The translations under genes were made by a program, and so were the position numbers. Shown piece after piece: positions 11,077 through 23,159 of a DNA stretch of 64,000 bases. Numbering within the stretch: position 1 is the stretch's first letter; every line of letters starts with the position of its first letter. The DNA is from Lutjanus erythropterus (lineage: Eukaryota; Chordata; Actinopteri; Lutjaniformes; Lutjanidae). The stretch is from the NCBI GenBank assembly GCA_020091685.1, contig CM034613.1, positions 3,943,878 through 4,007,877 of the forward strand. Direction: 5' to 3'. The notes under the pieces are model-generated. The model saw only the letters and a program-made list of their open reading frames with translations. It ran no database searches and had not been told where the DNA came from.

Positions 11077-11098
11077 CACACACACACACACACACACA
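11077..11098. repeat. (CA)n microsatellite
   Basis: About eleven CA dinucleotides in a row, perfect. Confidence 0.9.
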
Positions 11099-11445
11099 GA
11101 GATAAATGCAATATTACTATAAATCTACTACCTGACACAAAAAAACAACCACAAACCTCCATCCTGAAATGAAACACTGTTGATTTGAGTGCAGTATTTT
11201 GTATTATTGTAAGTTTTAACATCAGAGCTCAGGAAATTTTACTTCAGACTTTATGTCAGTAAATTAAATTAATACAAAAAGCTATTTCAGACTGACTATC
11301 AAGTGCAAAAGTATAAACACAATTCAAGCCACAAAATACTGTATCAAATACACATTCAACCATTATGTAACACAATAATGTGCCAAGGTACTGTATCAAA
11401 TAGGAACAGACATGCACACACATATGAATCAGGAGTAGTCACAAT

Positions 11446-11483
11446 TACACACACGCACGCACACACACACACACACACACACA
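11446..11483. repeat. (AC)n microsatellite with two G interruptions
   Basis: An AC run with CGCACGC interruptions near 11,454-11,460 and a perfect tail of about twelve units. Confidence 0.9.
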
Positions 11484-11894
11484 TAGAGTGAGCAGAAATA
11501 AAGGGTGGGCATTTTTCTGTTGATTCTTCGCTGTGTCACTGGACTTTGCCCTCAGGCTTTTCCGTCTGGAGACGCTCAGTAAACAAGTCTGAAACACGAA
11601 GGAAGGAAATAAACAGCTGACAGGAGAGTCGGCCATACCTGAACAAGGCTCACACATCAGCTCACTGTGCCTGGATGTCGATGTCGTCACAGAAAACCCT
11701 CATTGATGATTAAACTTATAACTGAAGGATCCCATGCTCCCGTCTGGCTTTGATGATGGAACCACTGGAGGCAACTGCTCCTCTGTGGTGCCACCATGTT
11801 AAAAAAAAAAGCTAAAAAAGGGCCGTCTTTGATGCCCCCATGGTAGATAAAACACAATAAATGCCCCCTAGAGTGTGTCAGTGTTAAATACATT

Positions 11895-12235
11895 GTGGTA
11901 AAGTACCCTCTACAGTGCACTTCCATTGGAAAAAATGCAGTAAAGTGCCCTCTAGAGTGCCCTTTCAGTGGAAAAAATATAGTATACTGCCCTCTGAGTG
12001 GACAAAATGTAGTAGACTGCCCTCTGAGTGGACAAAATGTAGTAAAGTGCCCTCCAAAGTGCCCTTCCAGTGGACAAAACATATTACAGTGTCATTTGAG
12101 TGGACAAAACATAGAGAAGTTAGGGTTAGGGTCCTCCAGAGTACTCTTACAGTGGACAAAATGTAGTAAAGTGCCCTCTGAAGTGCCCTCCCAATGGACA
12201 AAATGTAGTAAAGTACACTTAGGGTGCTCTTCAAG
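11895..12235. repeat. Minisatellite with 30- and 42-bp units (GTGGACAAAATGTAGTAAAG type)
   Basis: Units begin GTGGACAAAATGTAGT and end in one or two copies of a GTGCCCT-type dodecamer, giving 30-bp and 42-bp forms. Both lengths are multiples of three and the unit lacks stops in several frames. Long low-complexity frames therefore run through it on both strands (144 codons plus, 131 codons minus). These are not considered genes. One degenerate unit contains TTAGGGTTAGGG near 12,120. Confidence 0.8.
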
Positions 12236-13369
12236 AAGAACTGTGCTGGTGCCCCACTACATGCAGCTGGTGTCCTTTTTATTGTTTTTTCCCCTGTCTT
12301 TCAGAAAGCCTGATGCTGCCACCAGATGAAACCTTTTCAAAACCAACACTTTAAGTCTATGCATGTCTTCCTTTCACCATATAGATTCAATCTGCAGCCA
12401 AGGAACTAAAAGTCTGACTATTCTGCGGGATAACACAGCACAGGTCGGCCCTGCCAGAAGCATTATGCCTCAAAAATCTTCAGTTGAGATAAAAGCCTTC
12501 TTTTCAGCATCACCTCAGATCCTGAAAACAGGGCTGTTTGTGAGCAGAGCTATGTTTAATGGCTTCGCTCCATCCAGCAAATGTTTGAGAAAACACAGAC
12601 GTGCGTCTGCACAGTGTCAGCGCAGAGCGGGGACAACAGGAATAAATCTCACAAGAGGAGAGAGAGCGACACAGAGCCGTTCCCTTCCAGCTCAAATGGA
12701 AGTTTTCTGAGAAATCGCTGGAATGCCTTCGAGAGCATGTAAGCAAAAGTGACAGTGGGTGAGAAAACTGACATAATCTGTCCTTAAGCCTTCATTCTGT
12801 GGTGGATTGTGCACCAACCTACTGACTTGAACTACAATAACTTACTGTTCCAGCAAACAACACTGGCTGGGTTTGTTTGACGCAGCAGCCTGTGAGAGTT
12901 TGAATTCAGAAGATGAAAGAAAGGGTCAGCGCTGATGCTCCCAATCCTGAATAAAAATGCAATTTCCTGAGCGGCTGAAAGAAGACAAGAGAAAATAAAT
13001 GTATTTGCACAGAAATATAAATCATCCTCCTGCTGTGATTCCGCTTTGGCTGCTCAGAGTTTGACAGTGCAGAGCGAAAATAGATGGAAATTATCACAAT
13101 GACAGAGAAAGAGGCTGATTTCTAAAGTAATTTCATTTCAGAAAACTGTCTTTGCAGAGATGTTCCAGCTGCTTTTTGTGTGAAAGTAAATTTAGACATG
13201 ACTGTACGGAGATATGCATGTTCATCTGTGTTCAGAGAGAATAATAAACTGGTTTAAAGTAATCTTGGACTTAAATGAAAACTGATGATGTCCAGTGCAG
13301 AGATTGGACAAGTTATCTGAAAAATAACAATACTTCTTACTCTTTTTAAAAGTGACTATTTCACTATTT
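12236..13369. other. Intergenic; possible conserved-element candidate near 12,900-13,110
   Basis: No repeat ends or exons are recognised. The stretch around 12,950-13,110 is balanced in composition and non-repetitive, so it could be a conserved non-coding element, but this cannot be shown from one sequence. Confidence 0.3.
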
Positions 13370-13670
13370 CACAGAGGTGTGGACACATATTTGATGACTT
13401 TAAACTTGAAAATCAAAAAAGACTTGCAACTTGACTTTCACACCAATGACTCATGACTCCACTTGAACTTGAGCCTTTTAATTTGAAAGTACTTGACACT
13501 GTACATCAAGCCCAAAGTATAAAAAGTGTGAATCCACAAATCATTTAGTGTCCTTTCTTTTTTTGTTAATGCTACGCAGTCTCAGCAAGTTGACACTTAA
13601 TTCCCCAAATTCGCTTTGTTTGCAATGTTGCAATGGAGAACCATGAAGAACTAATCTTACATTACTGGTA
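13370..13670. repeat. Truncated copy of the ACTTG-rich element seen complete at 56,647-57,443
   Basis: GATGACTTTAAACTTGAAAATC, GACTTGCAACTTGACTT, then GTGTGAATCCACAAAT and TCAGCAAGTTGACACTTAATTCCC follow the same order as in the complete element. Terminal CAGAGGTGG ends are absent. Confidence 0.65.
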
Positions 13671-14638
13671 TAAAGAATATAGCAAAGATGATTTTGGTTG
13701 TGTACAAAAACTATGCAGTGGTCAACAAAAGCCTCCTGAACCTCAGTATCCAAAACACCCCCCGGCCCCAGGGCCCATGCCAAGATCTAGGTCAGTGATC
13801 ATCATGTTACTGCTAATGCAAAACTAATATTTCCTACTGCTGTAGGTTTACATTAAAAGCCTTTTACCGACAAAACAGCAGTTGACTTTTATTTTGAAGT
13901 AGTCAGAATAACTTTGCCACTGTCCTTTATCAGTGGAACAGTCGGGGGCAGCCACAGTGAGCTGTTAGATGAAGAGCTGCAAGCATCAGGCTCCACACCT
14001 CCAATAAATGCAACATAAAATCAGATCATGTTTGCTCACAGAATTATGGAAGAAGGTCAATTTTTGCCTGACCTCTTTATTAAAATGACACTAGTTTGTT
14101 TTGCCGCGTCATATTAAACCATATCTGCCGCTACCACCATAAACTACAGCTTCAAGAATGCCAGAACTGCAACCTAACTGCAAAATACACCCAAAACTAG
14201 TTAAAACCAGTCAATGTGATGCCTTTTTCAGTATAGAAAATGTCATATACCATTGGTCAGAATAGTTGGTACAGTTTGAATATTATACCCATACTGTATG
14301 TGCATATGCTTTAGCTGTGAACTTTTTATCCTTTTCTCAGTCTTGAGAGTTTTTGAGTGATGCCATAATTGATTGCCTCTCCACCCCCTCAGAGGATAAA
14401 TGGTGCATGATGACAGGCACCCGGCTGAAACATTATCATCCATTTGCATGGCCTCTTAGCTTCTTGATGAGCATTATGCAGATGAGCTCAGAGTCGGAGT
14501 TGTTTTGATGAGAAAGGATCTGCCATCTCGGTTGCATCTCCCCTGTTCGTCTTGTAGGTTGGACATGTGTCTCAGCAGTGAAAATAGATCTATACCAGTA
14601 AAGTTTCTGCTCGGATGGAGATGTGTAAGACGTGTTTG
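13671..14638. other. Intergenic, nothing recognised
   Basis: The frames overlapping at 13,633-13,827 and 14,243-14,762 show no domain features. No tandem repeats. Confidence 0.4.
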
Positions 14639-14640
14639 TA

Positions 14641-15557
14641 CACTGTAAAAATAAGTTTGTTTTAACTAAAAACGTTAGTGTCCAGGCTGCCTCAAAATTT
14701 GCACTGGACTGAACTTGAAAATACAAGTTGAGGTAATTTATCAAAACAAAAAATCTTTTCAACTCAAATAACCATCATATTGATTCAGTTGTACTTGAAA
14801 GTTACACCGACAAACAAATCTGATTTTCTTTTAGGTCAGTTCTTCCCAATTAATGAAAAAGAAGGTTGTCAGGGGACAATGCATGCTGGGAAGTCTGCTA
14901 ACATACTGATCATGTTTGTTTGTTTGTTTTAAAACAAACTAATTTAATGAATGGATTGAACTCTGTACAGTACATTCATTCAACTCATCATTTCAAGTGA
15001 AAACTTCAAGTTTTTAAAATAAAAGCAGTTTCCTTCACCAGGATTTTAAAATTCGGAATCAGTCTCTTACATTTAGAAATAAAGTAAACAAACTTTTACC
15101 TACCTATGTCCTTTTGTTGAGATAATATACTTTTCTTCTTTAGATAAATATAAATCTTTGAGTTTTAAAAACCCCCCAAAATTTGTGTTTTTCTAAATAG
15201 ATAATAGTGAGCTGTGAACCTGATTTGGCATTATTTTGGTGCTTGAAAATAAAATGGTTCCAATTAAAAATATTAAATTATTAGCAATTATTCACATTCA
15301 TGTCAAAGAGTTTAGTCAACAGTTTTTGAAATATGATTCTTTTAGGTCTCTAAAAGTCAAAGATTTAAGTTTATCTAAAGAAGAAAAGTAAATTACCTCA
15401 ACAAAACATTATTAGTTGGTAAAAGTTTTTCAAAACTTAGAGCTCAAAACTCAAAAATCTATTTAAGTAAGTCACCTTGAAATTCTGCGTTTTCTCAGCT
15501 TTTTCGTATTTACAGTATAATTGATTCCACTGAATCCCTGTATGAGTTTTTACAGTG
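14641..15557. repeat. Complete MITE-like element with CACTGTAAAAA inverted ends and TA flanks
   Basis: The element begins CACTGTAAAAA and ends TTTTTACAGTG, flanked on both sides by TA (14,639-14,640 and 15,558-15,559), as Tc1/mariner-type insertions are. The interior shares GGACAATGCATGCTGGGAAG and the block TTAATGAATGGATTGAACTC with the copies at 1-1,123 and 35,115-36,350. No transposase is encoded, so it is non-autonomous. Confidence 0.75.
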
Positions 15558-15559
15558 TA

Positions 15560-17264
15560 CGTGTTGCTCGCAGTCAGACTCACTTCAGACTTTCAGTGAC
15601 CAAAGAGAAAAGCAAGAGCATGTGAGGAAAACCCACAGCCAGCCTTCGAGCACATTGTTTGAGAAACGGTACATCGCCAACGTCCTCTCTGGAAAAATCA
15701 GACAAGGCGATGAAAAAAACGAATAAATTCTGTGCTCCAGCTGGAAAGAAAGTTTGCGTCACCTTGAAAACTTAAAATGGTAATGAAGTGAGATCCCCGC
15801 TCGGGGAACATACAGCACTTTTCATTACTTTGACATCAGGTAAAAGGGTCAGTGTGTTCTCATCGTGAAAGAGAGAACAAACATTTTGGTCATCTTGGGT
15901 GGAAGTTTGGAGAGGTCAACATCGCTGAGGCAGCTGGGTTTGACTTTCTTGTTACCCTTTTAGCCTTAAACCTTTATGGTTTTTAGTCAAATAAACATGT
16001 TTGTGCAGTTTTGTTTCTTCTTAGCTTCAGACGTTCAGTTTGATGGAAGGCATTGTTTGCCAAAAAGCTGATATTTTCCTTTTGGATTCCTGGGCATATT
16101 ATACAATGGGAACCACAATTGATACATATTTGAGTTTGTACCACAAATACAGTATGCCTCTCTGGTGTTTTGCTTCACGCTCGGGAATGCTTTCAGTTCC
16201 CCGTCCATCGGTCTTGCATGAAAGATGCTTGTCCTGATCTCAATTACTGTCCAGATTTATGACACTTTCCATCGTCGTAATGGCCCCCATAACTCAGAAA
16301 AGATAGCCTTACAGTAGATGTTCCCATTTGGAATGTGCCTATCAGTTTGGAAGGTAATGCGTATAGATTTCCTCTCGTGTTTTACTGCATTGTTTGTCAG
16401 TGACCTCACTCTGAACTTTGTATTTTGTTAGGTAATCTTCGGGGGGAGCTGTCACACCGATTGCTGTCTTAGTTTGGATCTTTGCATGATGGTTTATTTT
16501 CTGTGGATAATGTTGCAGTGCCTGTGTCCTGAGAGAAAATGAGGGAAGGCACCAAGACCCATGATTCATCTTGGCAGCTGTGGTTATTATAGTGAGCATG
16601 TGCTGGAGGTGTACCTCAAGGAGGATGAAGTATGCTGTGGCTTTAGTCCTTCAAAACATACAGATATAATGACAGACTTCCACCCAAAATACAGTTAATG
16701 TGTTTAGAAATGTAAGAGTAAAGTGGCAAACTTAGTGATCATCTTAAAAAACCTTTGGGGATAAGCAGCAACTGCTTTGGCGTATAGCAAAATACCATGT
16801 TTTACAAAGATCTGATGCTAACAAATCTCTTTTCTATTAGCAAAGTGCTATACAGAAAGCATTAAGGCATACTTGCCAAAAATATCTCAGAAATAGGGAG
16901 GACTTAAATACCAAAAAAACTGAGTTTCAGAGACTTTGTTTCCTGCATTCGGGTGACTTTTAAGGAATGAAAATAAAACAAAAATACAATTTTAGGAGAA
17001 AAACAGAATCATTTTTCTCTCTTGTGTGAAATTGCATAAATCTTTGGCATAAACCAATATTTATCAGTTTTCTTTCATTCATTTATTTCTTGCTCCTATA
17101 AGAAAATTGACGCTGCAGATTTTACTGTATTTTTTGTAACTGTATTTTGGTCTTTTAGAGTCATACAGGTCTTATAAATGCTGTTCAGTGTCAGAGACAG
17201 GTTGTGATAATGTTATATATAGAGGGCAAGAAAAAAACTGTAGATAATTAATGTTAATGCTGTA
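15560..17264. other. Intergenic, no gene recognised
   Basis: The first 300 bases (15,560-15,860) are non-repetitive and moderately GC-rich, so a conserved non-coding element is possible. Short frames at 15,580-16,599 have no family signature. Confidence 0.35.
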
Positions 17265-18180
17265 ACAGCCATAGACTGTGTATTAAATAGTGATAGTACT
17301 TGTATTCTTTCTCATGGCCAGTGGGGGGCATTGGCTGCAAAAGGAAGTTAGAATGTATGTAACCTTATGGGAAAATGACCTTACTTCTCACTTGATTTGC
17401 GACCTCAGTAAACAGTTTCCTAACAAGTTCATGGTATCAGTTACTATTTTCAAGCCTTTATCAATACAGCATGAGGTTCATTTTATAAATTATGGCCATA
17501 TTTAGAGCAAAATAGGGGTAGGGAATCCTTTAGGGTCATTCTCAGTGAGTCTGTCCAGTGCACATCTGACTCACGAAATTAAAACTGTCAAACTATGCAG
17601 TGCTGAACAAATATTAATCAAGATTCTGTAAATGTATTGCCTAATTCTTGCTTGAAATGTTTTCAGAAACATAGTTTTGTGCACTGTCTAGCTGTAATAA
17701 GAGACAATCTGCCCAGACGGCCACAATTTTGTGCCTTGTTTGGAAATGGAGCCTCTCAAAACTCAGATCAAACTGTCAAACTAGGCAGTGAATACTATTG
17801 TCATATGGTTAGCTGTAATATGAAAAAGATCACTACCTGGCAACCGTTATTTTGTGCCCGATTTCCAACAGAGCCTCCCGAAAATCAGATCAAACTGTAA
17901 AATTCTGTTACTTCATTGTCAGTTTCTTGTCTCAAATCTTTTCAGAAACTTATTTTAGTGACTGTTGTAATACAAAACCCCCCCAAACTTTGTGGCCAGA
18001 CAGGCCACTATTTTTTTCCTGGTGAATGGATGAGCCAAAACCAGGCACCACCCAACTCATGTTGCATCAACAATCAGCTACATTCTGATGTAGGTATTGC
18101 GTATGTTCTGGCTCCAAAAAAAAGGATGGAAATCCCTGTGATGCCAAATTTGTGGCTTCCACAAACCAATAGGTGAAGTC
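17265..18180. repeat. Composite of common teleost repeat with internally repeated CAGATCAAACTGTCAAACT blocks
   Basis: The left end CCATAGACTGTGTATTAAATAG and the segment near 17,455-17,500 (TCAATACAGCATGAGGTTCATTT) match a well-known teleost element as I recall it. To the right, the phrase AATCAGATCAAACTGT with preceding TTTTGTGCC recurs at 17,540-17,600, 17,725-17,790 and 17,850-17,900, a diverged tandem repeat of about 120 bases. Confidence 0.5.
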
Positions 18181-18890
18181 ACAGTGGGTTTACACAAACA
18201 GTTTAAAAATGTATGCCTGTTGTCTGGTTATATCTCATCAATATTTTAAACTTTTCAGCCTAATAGTAAATAGTGGAGGGATTGACCAGCCCATTGGCAT
18301 CCCTAGAGCAATGCCACTAACATGGTTAAGTAGGGAAAAGTTGTAAAGTTGTTTCAAAAGTTGATTAAAAAATATTAACTCAAGGTCTGTTTACTCTGGA
18401 GCTTTTGACCCTTTCACACAGTCTTCAGTAAGACTTTGCCCAGTTGCCTTGGAACTGTAATTCTAAGCACTTGTCCTGTTGCTCAAAAGGTAAAAAGAAG
18501 GTGCACAGCAGTAAGAAGTAGAAAACATCAGAAAAAGCGATGGAAAAATTTTGTCACAGCAAACTGACCTAAAAGAAATGCTGATTCATTTTAGTCCTGA
18601 CCACAATCTGACGCCACACCTGAGTCACCAAAAAGAAAAAAAAAAACACCCATGCAGAGAGGCAAAATCTACTTGGCTTATGGCTTTTGGATAGAGAAGC
18701 CTGAATGAATCAGCAGGACCAGGCTACATCTCCAAACTGAACACCTGTGTGTCTGAAAAATAAATTCACTTCCATAGGTGAAAACAGTGAGTATTAAAAC
18801 AAAAGTAAACTTGTACTATAATTAAGAAGTTCCAGATAATAGAAGAGTAATAATGAGAAGAAAATAACTTCTACCTGTGTATTTCAGGTG
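18181..18890. other. Intergenic, nothing recognised
   Basis: AT-rich sequence with a few homopolymer A-runs. No supported feature. Confidence 0.4.
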
Positions 18891-18898
18891 TGTTTGTT

Positions 18899-18901
<3 letters not shown>

Positions 18902-18953
<52 letters not shown>
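18902..18953. repeat. (GT)26 microsatellite
   Basis: A perfect GT run of 52 bases, probably length-polymorphic. It faces an inverted CA run 155 bases downstream. Confidence 0.95.
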
Positions 18954-18957
<4 letters not shown>

Positions 18958-19105
18958 ACCTGGAAAAATCACCCTGTGGAAACACTGTGGGGAAAAAAAT
19001 CGTTGTTGAATGGAAACACGGTCATTAAAGCTGTTTGTGTAAGTGTGTGTGTGCGTGTGTGTGCGATGCCCCAGGGTTGTGCTCATATGGTGTTTGGTTA
19101 CTAAC

Positions 19106-19107
<2 letters not shown>

Positions 19108-19143
<36 letters not shown>
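19108..19143. repeat. (AC)18 microsatellite, inverted relative to the (GT)26 run
   Basis: A perfect AC run of about 36 bases. With the GT tract at 18,902-18,953 and a shorter interrupted GT tract near 19,040-19,062 it forms a potential hairpin. The repetitive frames of 111 and 75 codons across it are artefacts. Confidence 0.95.
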
Positions 19144-19147
<4 letters not shown>

Positions 19148-19489
19148 TCTGTCCCATGATGCACTTGTGTCCAGGCAGGTCTGATCTGTACAGACTGCTC
19201 ATCCACATGCTCCCTGGTAAATAATTACAGTACGAGTCATAGTGAAAAGGCTCTGAGCAGGTAGTCGTTACCTGGTTTAAGTCGCAATAGAAACACTGTT
19301 ACTATGAGTTATATGTATAAGTATATTATATGTTATTATAGACGTGTAGTTTTGATAGATGACCTGCAGGTGATCTTAATGATGAAAAATAACATTTGAC
19401 CTTGGTGCCCCCTAGTGGTAGTATCAAAAAAGACAATGAGACAGTTTGGTTTAAAAAAACATTGTGGTTTGGGTTCAAATAAGTGTATT

Positions 19490-20000
19490 AGCTAGGTGAA
19501 TTTATTACATGTGTAGTTATGTTCCGTGCATAGCGCAAGTTAAGTTACGTACATGACATGAATAAAGAACTGAACCATATGTGATGGAAATTACACACCT
19601 GATATAAGTTAAGTTGCATTCCATACATTACAGAAGTTAAGTTACATATGTGATGTAAGCATATTACATTATGTATGTGATAAAAGTTAAGTTACGTAAC
19701 CTACGTGATGTAAGAGAAGTTACTTTACATACATGACAGAAGTTTAGAAGCATTACATATGTAATTAAAGTTAAATTACATTACTTATGTGACACAAGTT
19801 AAGATACATTACGTATGTGATGAAAATTAAATTACATTCATACGTGACGCAAGTTATGTATGTGATGTAAGTTATGTTACATTACATATATGATGAAAGT
19901 TAAATTACATTATGTACGTGACCCAAGTTAAGTTACGTTACGTATGTGATGCAAGTTAAGTTATGTAACGCAATGTGATGTATGTTAAGTTGGCATGTTA
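19490..20000. repeat. Degenerate minisatellite, TTACGTATGTGATGNAAGTTAAG unit
   Basis: About fifteen diverged units of roughly 30-36 bases carry ACATTACGTATGTGATG and AAGTTAAGTTA. TACGTA and ACATATGT palindromes recur in each unit. It is the same family as the array at 4,380-4,830. Confidence 0.75.
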
Positions 20001-20740
20001 TGGTTGAAACACATCTGATAACAATATTATTTAATAAATTTATCAAAAAATAGAGCGCTTCAGTAGATGTCTCTGCAGCACAATACATCTATATCATGTC
20101 TTTGACATAACATCAGAACTGTTATTTCTTCACATTCTGTGGATCATTTCAGTTTTTTGAATGTTTAAAACCAAAATTCTTATATATTGTACCTTTAAAC
20201 TCACTTCTGGCCCACAGGAAAACGTGTGCACAACTAACTAAAAATATTTTAGGCCTGCTGCATTTCCTTCAGCTGTAATCCCACTCAATAGAAAAGTGTG
20301 CCAGTCCTCACATCAACTTTTAATGATGGCCGCTCTACGTGGAAAAACACTTAGTGAGTCCCTCCCCCCCCGAAGCACAAGGTGGATTAAAAACCATCAG
20401 AGGGACATTAGTTGCTCGGAAACAGAGCAACAAGTGTTGGCTGGAATGAGTGCTGGTGAGAATGACCCATCTTCATCATCAGTGAGAGTTTCAGGCAGCC
20501 GTGATGGAATGATATCTGAGGACTGTTACAGGAACATCTGGAGAATATACAGGGAGATATCAAAGTGTCCAATACTACATCTATATATAGAACATCAGTG
20601 CAAAGGCTTGCCTTTAAAGTCAGTATTCCCCTCCCCATCTGACGCATATTGAATGTACACGGGATGGTGGAGAGACATGACATTCTGTGCTGTCCGGTAG
20701 GGAAGTATGCTTACTTTCAGTAAGGGTACCTGCTAAATAT
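20001..20740. other. Intergenic, nothing recognised
   Basis: Overlapping frames of 118 codons (plus) and 91 codons (minus) at 20,296-20,683 lack any recognised domain. No repeat boundaries are visible. Confidence 0.4.
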
Positions 20741-21019
20741 CAGAGGTTGGAAGTAAGTAGAAAGTACAAATACTTAGTCGCTGTAGTCAAGAAGATTTTT
20801 CAGGGATCTGTACTTTACTTGAGTATTTATTTATCTGATAAATTTTAAGTTTTACTACTGTACATTTAACACAAATATCTGGACAGTTTCAAAACAGGCT
20901 CATTACTTTAGTTTAAAGGCATCTAAATATTGATTATTTTTATGTTCATTGTGCGGCACCTTCCCAAAATCAAGACTTTTTTCAATCAAAATGGACAATA
21001 AGACATAGAAAAGACGATT

Positions 21020-22230
21020 CCTTCATGTATCCATCAGCGCATATCACGCATGACAGACATAACAAGACAAAATCAATGTAAAGACGTGATGAAAACTACA
21101 TAAAAGAAATAACAAGATGGAATAAGGTGTAATGCAACAAAACAATGAAAAAGATATAACATGACAAAAACTATGTAAGAAGATGACAGTGATGTAATAA
21201 AATGTGAGGTGATGAAGATGAAAACTGTAAAAATGATAACAAAATGAAAGTGACGTGAAAGAGTATAATAACGATCTAACGATAAAGATGCAACAAGATG
21301 TAATAAGATGAAACAATGAAAAAGATGTAATAAGATTTAACATGAGGAAAATGACGTAACAAGACGAAGGCAATGTAAATGAGTAAAAAGATGAAAATGA
21401 TGTAAAAGATGCAGTAAGATGTAATAAGATGTAACGAGATGAAAAAGACATAACAAGATGAAAACAACAAAACAGTGCGTAACAAGATAAAAATAATGTA
21501 ACAAAATGAAAATTACATAAAAGATGCAATAAGACATGATAACAACGTAACGATGTAACAAGATGAAAACAACATAATGATACAGCGGGTAGAAAAAGTA
21601 TTGAACAGAAAATTTTCTCAGAAAAGTATTTTCTGAGAAAATATATTTCTAAAGACGCTATTGACATGAAATTCTCACCAGATGTTGGTAACAACCCATG
21701 CAATCCACACATGCAAAGAAATCCATACCAATAGACCAACCATAGATGTCCATGAATTAAGTTATGTGTAATAATGTGAAATGACACAGGGAAAAAGTAT
21801 TGACCACATGAAGAAAGGGAGGTGCAAAAAGACATGGAAAGCCAAGACACCAGCTGAAATCAATCAGTAATTAGAAAGCGATCCTGTCAGTGCAAATTAA
21901 TATCAGCTGGTTCAGTCCCAACTGATGGCCTATAAAAAGGAGACAAGACATAACAAGACAAAAACTACTGATACGAGTAAAAAGATGAAAACAATGGAAA
22001 AGATGCCACAAGATGTAACAAGAAGAAATGATGAAAAAGAAGACAAGACGAAAATGATGTCGAAGACGTAACATGACAACAACAACATAAAAGACATAAC
22101 GAGACAAAAAATGACATAAAAGATGTCACAAGGCGAAAAAAGATGTAAAAGCTCTAACAAGACAAAAGACATAACAATATGAAAAAAGCATAAAAGATGT
22201 AATAAGACTAAAATGAATGTAAAAGATGAA
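21020..22230. repeat. Minisatellite array, ACAAGATGAAAATGATGTAA unit (forward orientation)
   Basis: Units of about 20 bases combine AACAAGATGAAAA with an ATGATGTAA or AACGACGTAA tail and alternate in length. A Tc1-like fragment interrupts the array at 21,583-21,940. A minus-strand frame of 268 codons reads through as phenylalanine/serine/leucine/cysteine-rich low complexity. It is a repeat artefact, not a membrane protein gene. Confidence 0.85.
21583..21940 (-). mobile_element. Tc1-like transposon terminal fragment inserted in the minisatellite
   Basis: It starts at a TA dinucleotide with CAGCGGGTAGAAAAAGTATT and contains CACCAGATGTTGGTAACAAC and TGACACAGGGAAAAAGTATT. These match the long terminal repeat of a very common fish Tc1-family transposon as I recall it. 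The transposase-coding part is absent: the fragment stops near CCTATAAAAAGG at 21,930-21,940. It must have inserted after the array existed, or been carried with it. Confidence 0.7.
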
Positions 22231-23159
22231 ACAGGCAGAAATGGAAACAGATCAAAGATAAGAAAGCATCATTTGGGAATAATAAAATAACTGAAGGCTT
22301 GATATAAAAAAGTAGAATTAGTCTTATAAAGTGGAATTTCACACACATGCCTGAAATATCTCCATATCATAGAGTATATTAAACATTAAACATGAACTAC
22401 TAATCACTCATGATGTGTGTGAACTGTGAGCCAATCACTGCTTGTACATCCAGTTCCTAATGAGAGTCTAGGTGTCAAGGTTTGCGAGCTGCAAAACAAA
22501 CTGTGTATCTCCCCTGAAGTAATTATGAGTTTTATCTGCTAACAAGCGCCGAAAGAAGCAGATAATCTGTCAGTTCACTCTGAGAGGAAGTGAACTTCAA
22601 TCTGTAATAACGAGAGCGGACCTTTGACAGACAGGGCCGCTGATTAGCAATCAGGACAGCTGTGAGACTAATATTCTGTATCAGGCTGATACTGATACTG
22701 TCGCTGTTTTATTACAAATCACAGATAGAGAAGATGTTCTTGTAAAGTTCTTCTGTAATCATCCTCCCTCAGACTGAAGTTGAACCATGAAAACATTAGA
22801 TCCACCTCCATCCCCTGAATCATTCTTCTCAGAATTACTCATCATCTTTGTATAATAAACTACTTTAAAATTCAGAAAGTCTTTATATTAGGGTAATTTA
22901 TGCAGCAAGCGCAAGAAAAGTAGACAAAAGATCTCTGATCATTTATTGGAGAAGTGATCAAATCAGCAAAAAAATCTCTCTAGATTTTCTTCTCATTTAT
23001 CGATTTAAATGAGCTGTGAAAGTTATCTTATTAGAATTTAATATTTCCCTATTCTGCCTATAAATCATAGATTAATAAATTAATTTTCAAAAAGGAAATT
23101 GCACAATTAATTTAATAGTGTCTCTTTGCATCCAAATGAAAATGGTCACACAGCAGTTA
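22231..23159. other. Interior of the inverted structure, no gene recognised
   Basis: Segment 22,430-22,720 is non-repetitive and of mixed composition, including CTGATTAGCAATCAGGACAG. It could be a conserved non-coding element. This is unverified. Confidence 0.3.

Noticed and set aside
12110-12135. Telomeric sequence from TTAGGGTTAGGG
   Set aside because: Only two units within a minisatellite copy; similar short runs occur in the 28.6 and 29.7 kb repeats. Not an interstitial telomere block.
11687-12329. Frames of 131 codons (minus) and 144 codons (plus) with repeated WTKCSK-like peptides
   Set aside because: Produced by a minisatellite with unit lengths divisible by three.
21044-21850. 268-codon minus-strand open frame, the longest single frame in the window
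   Set aside because: It is phenylalanine/serine/leucine-rich because it reads through the minisatellite and the inserted Tc1 fragment. No domain, and overlapping frames are equally open.
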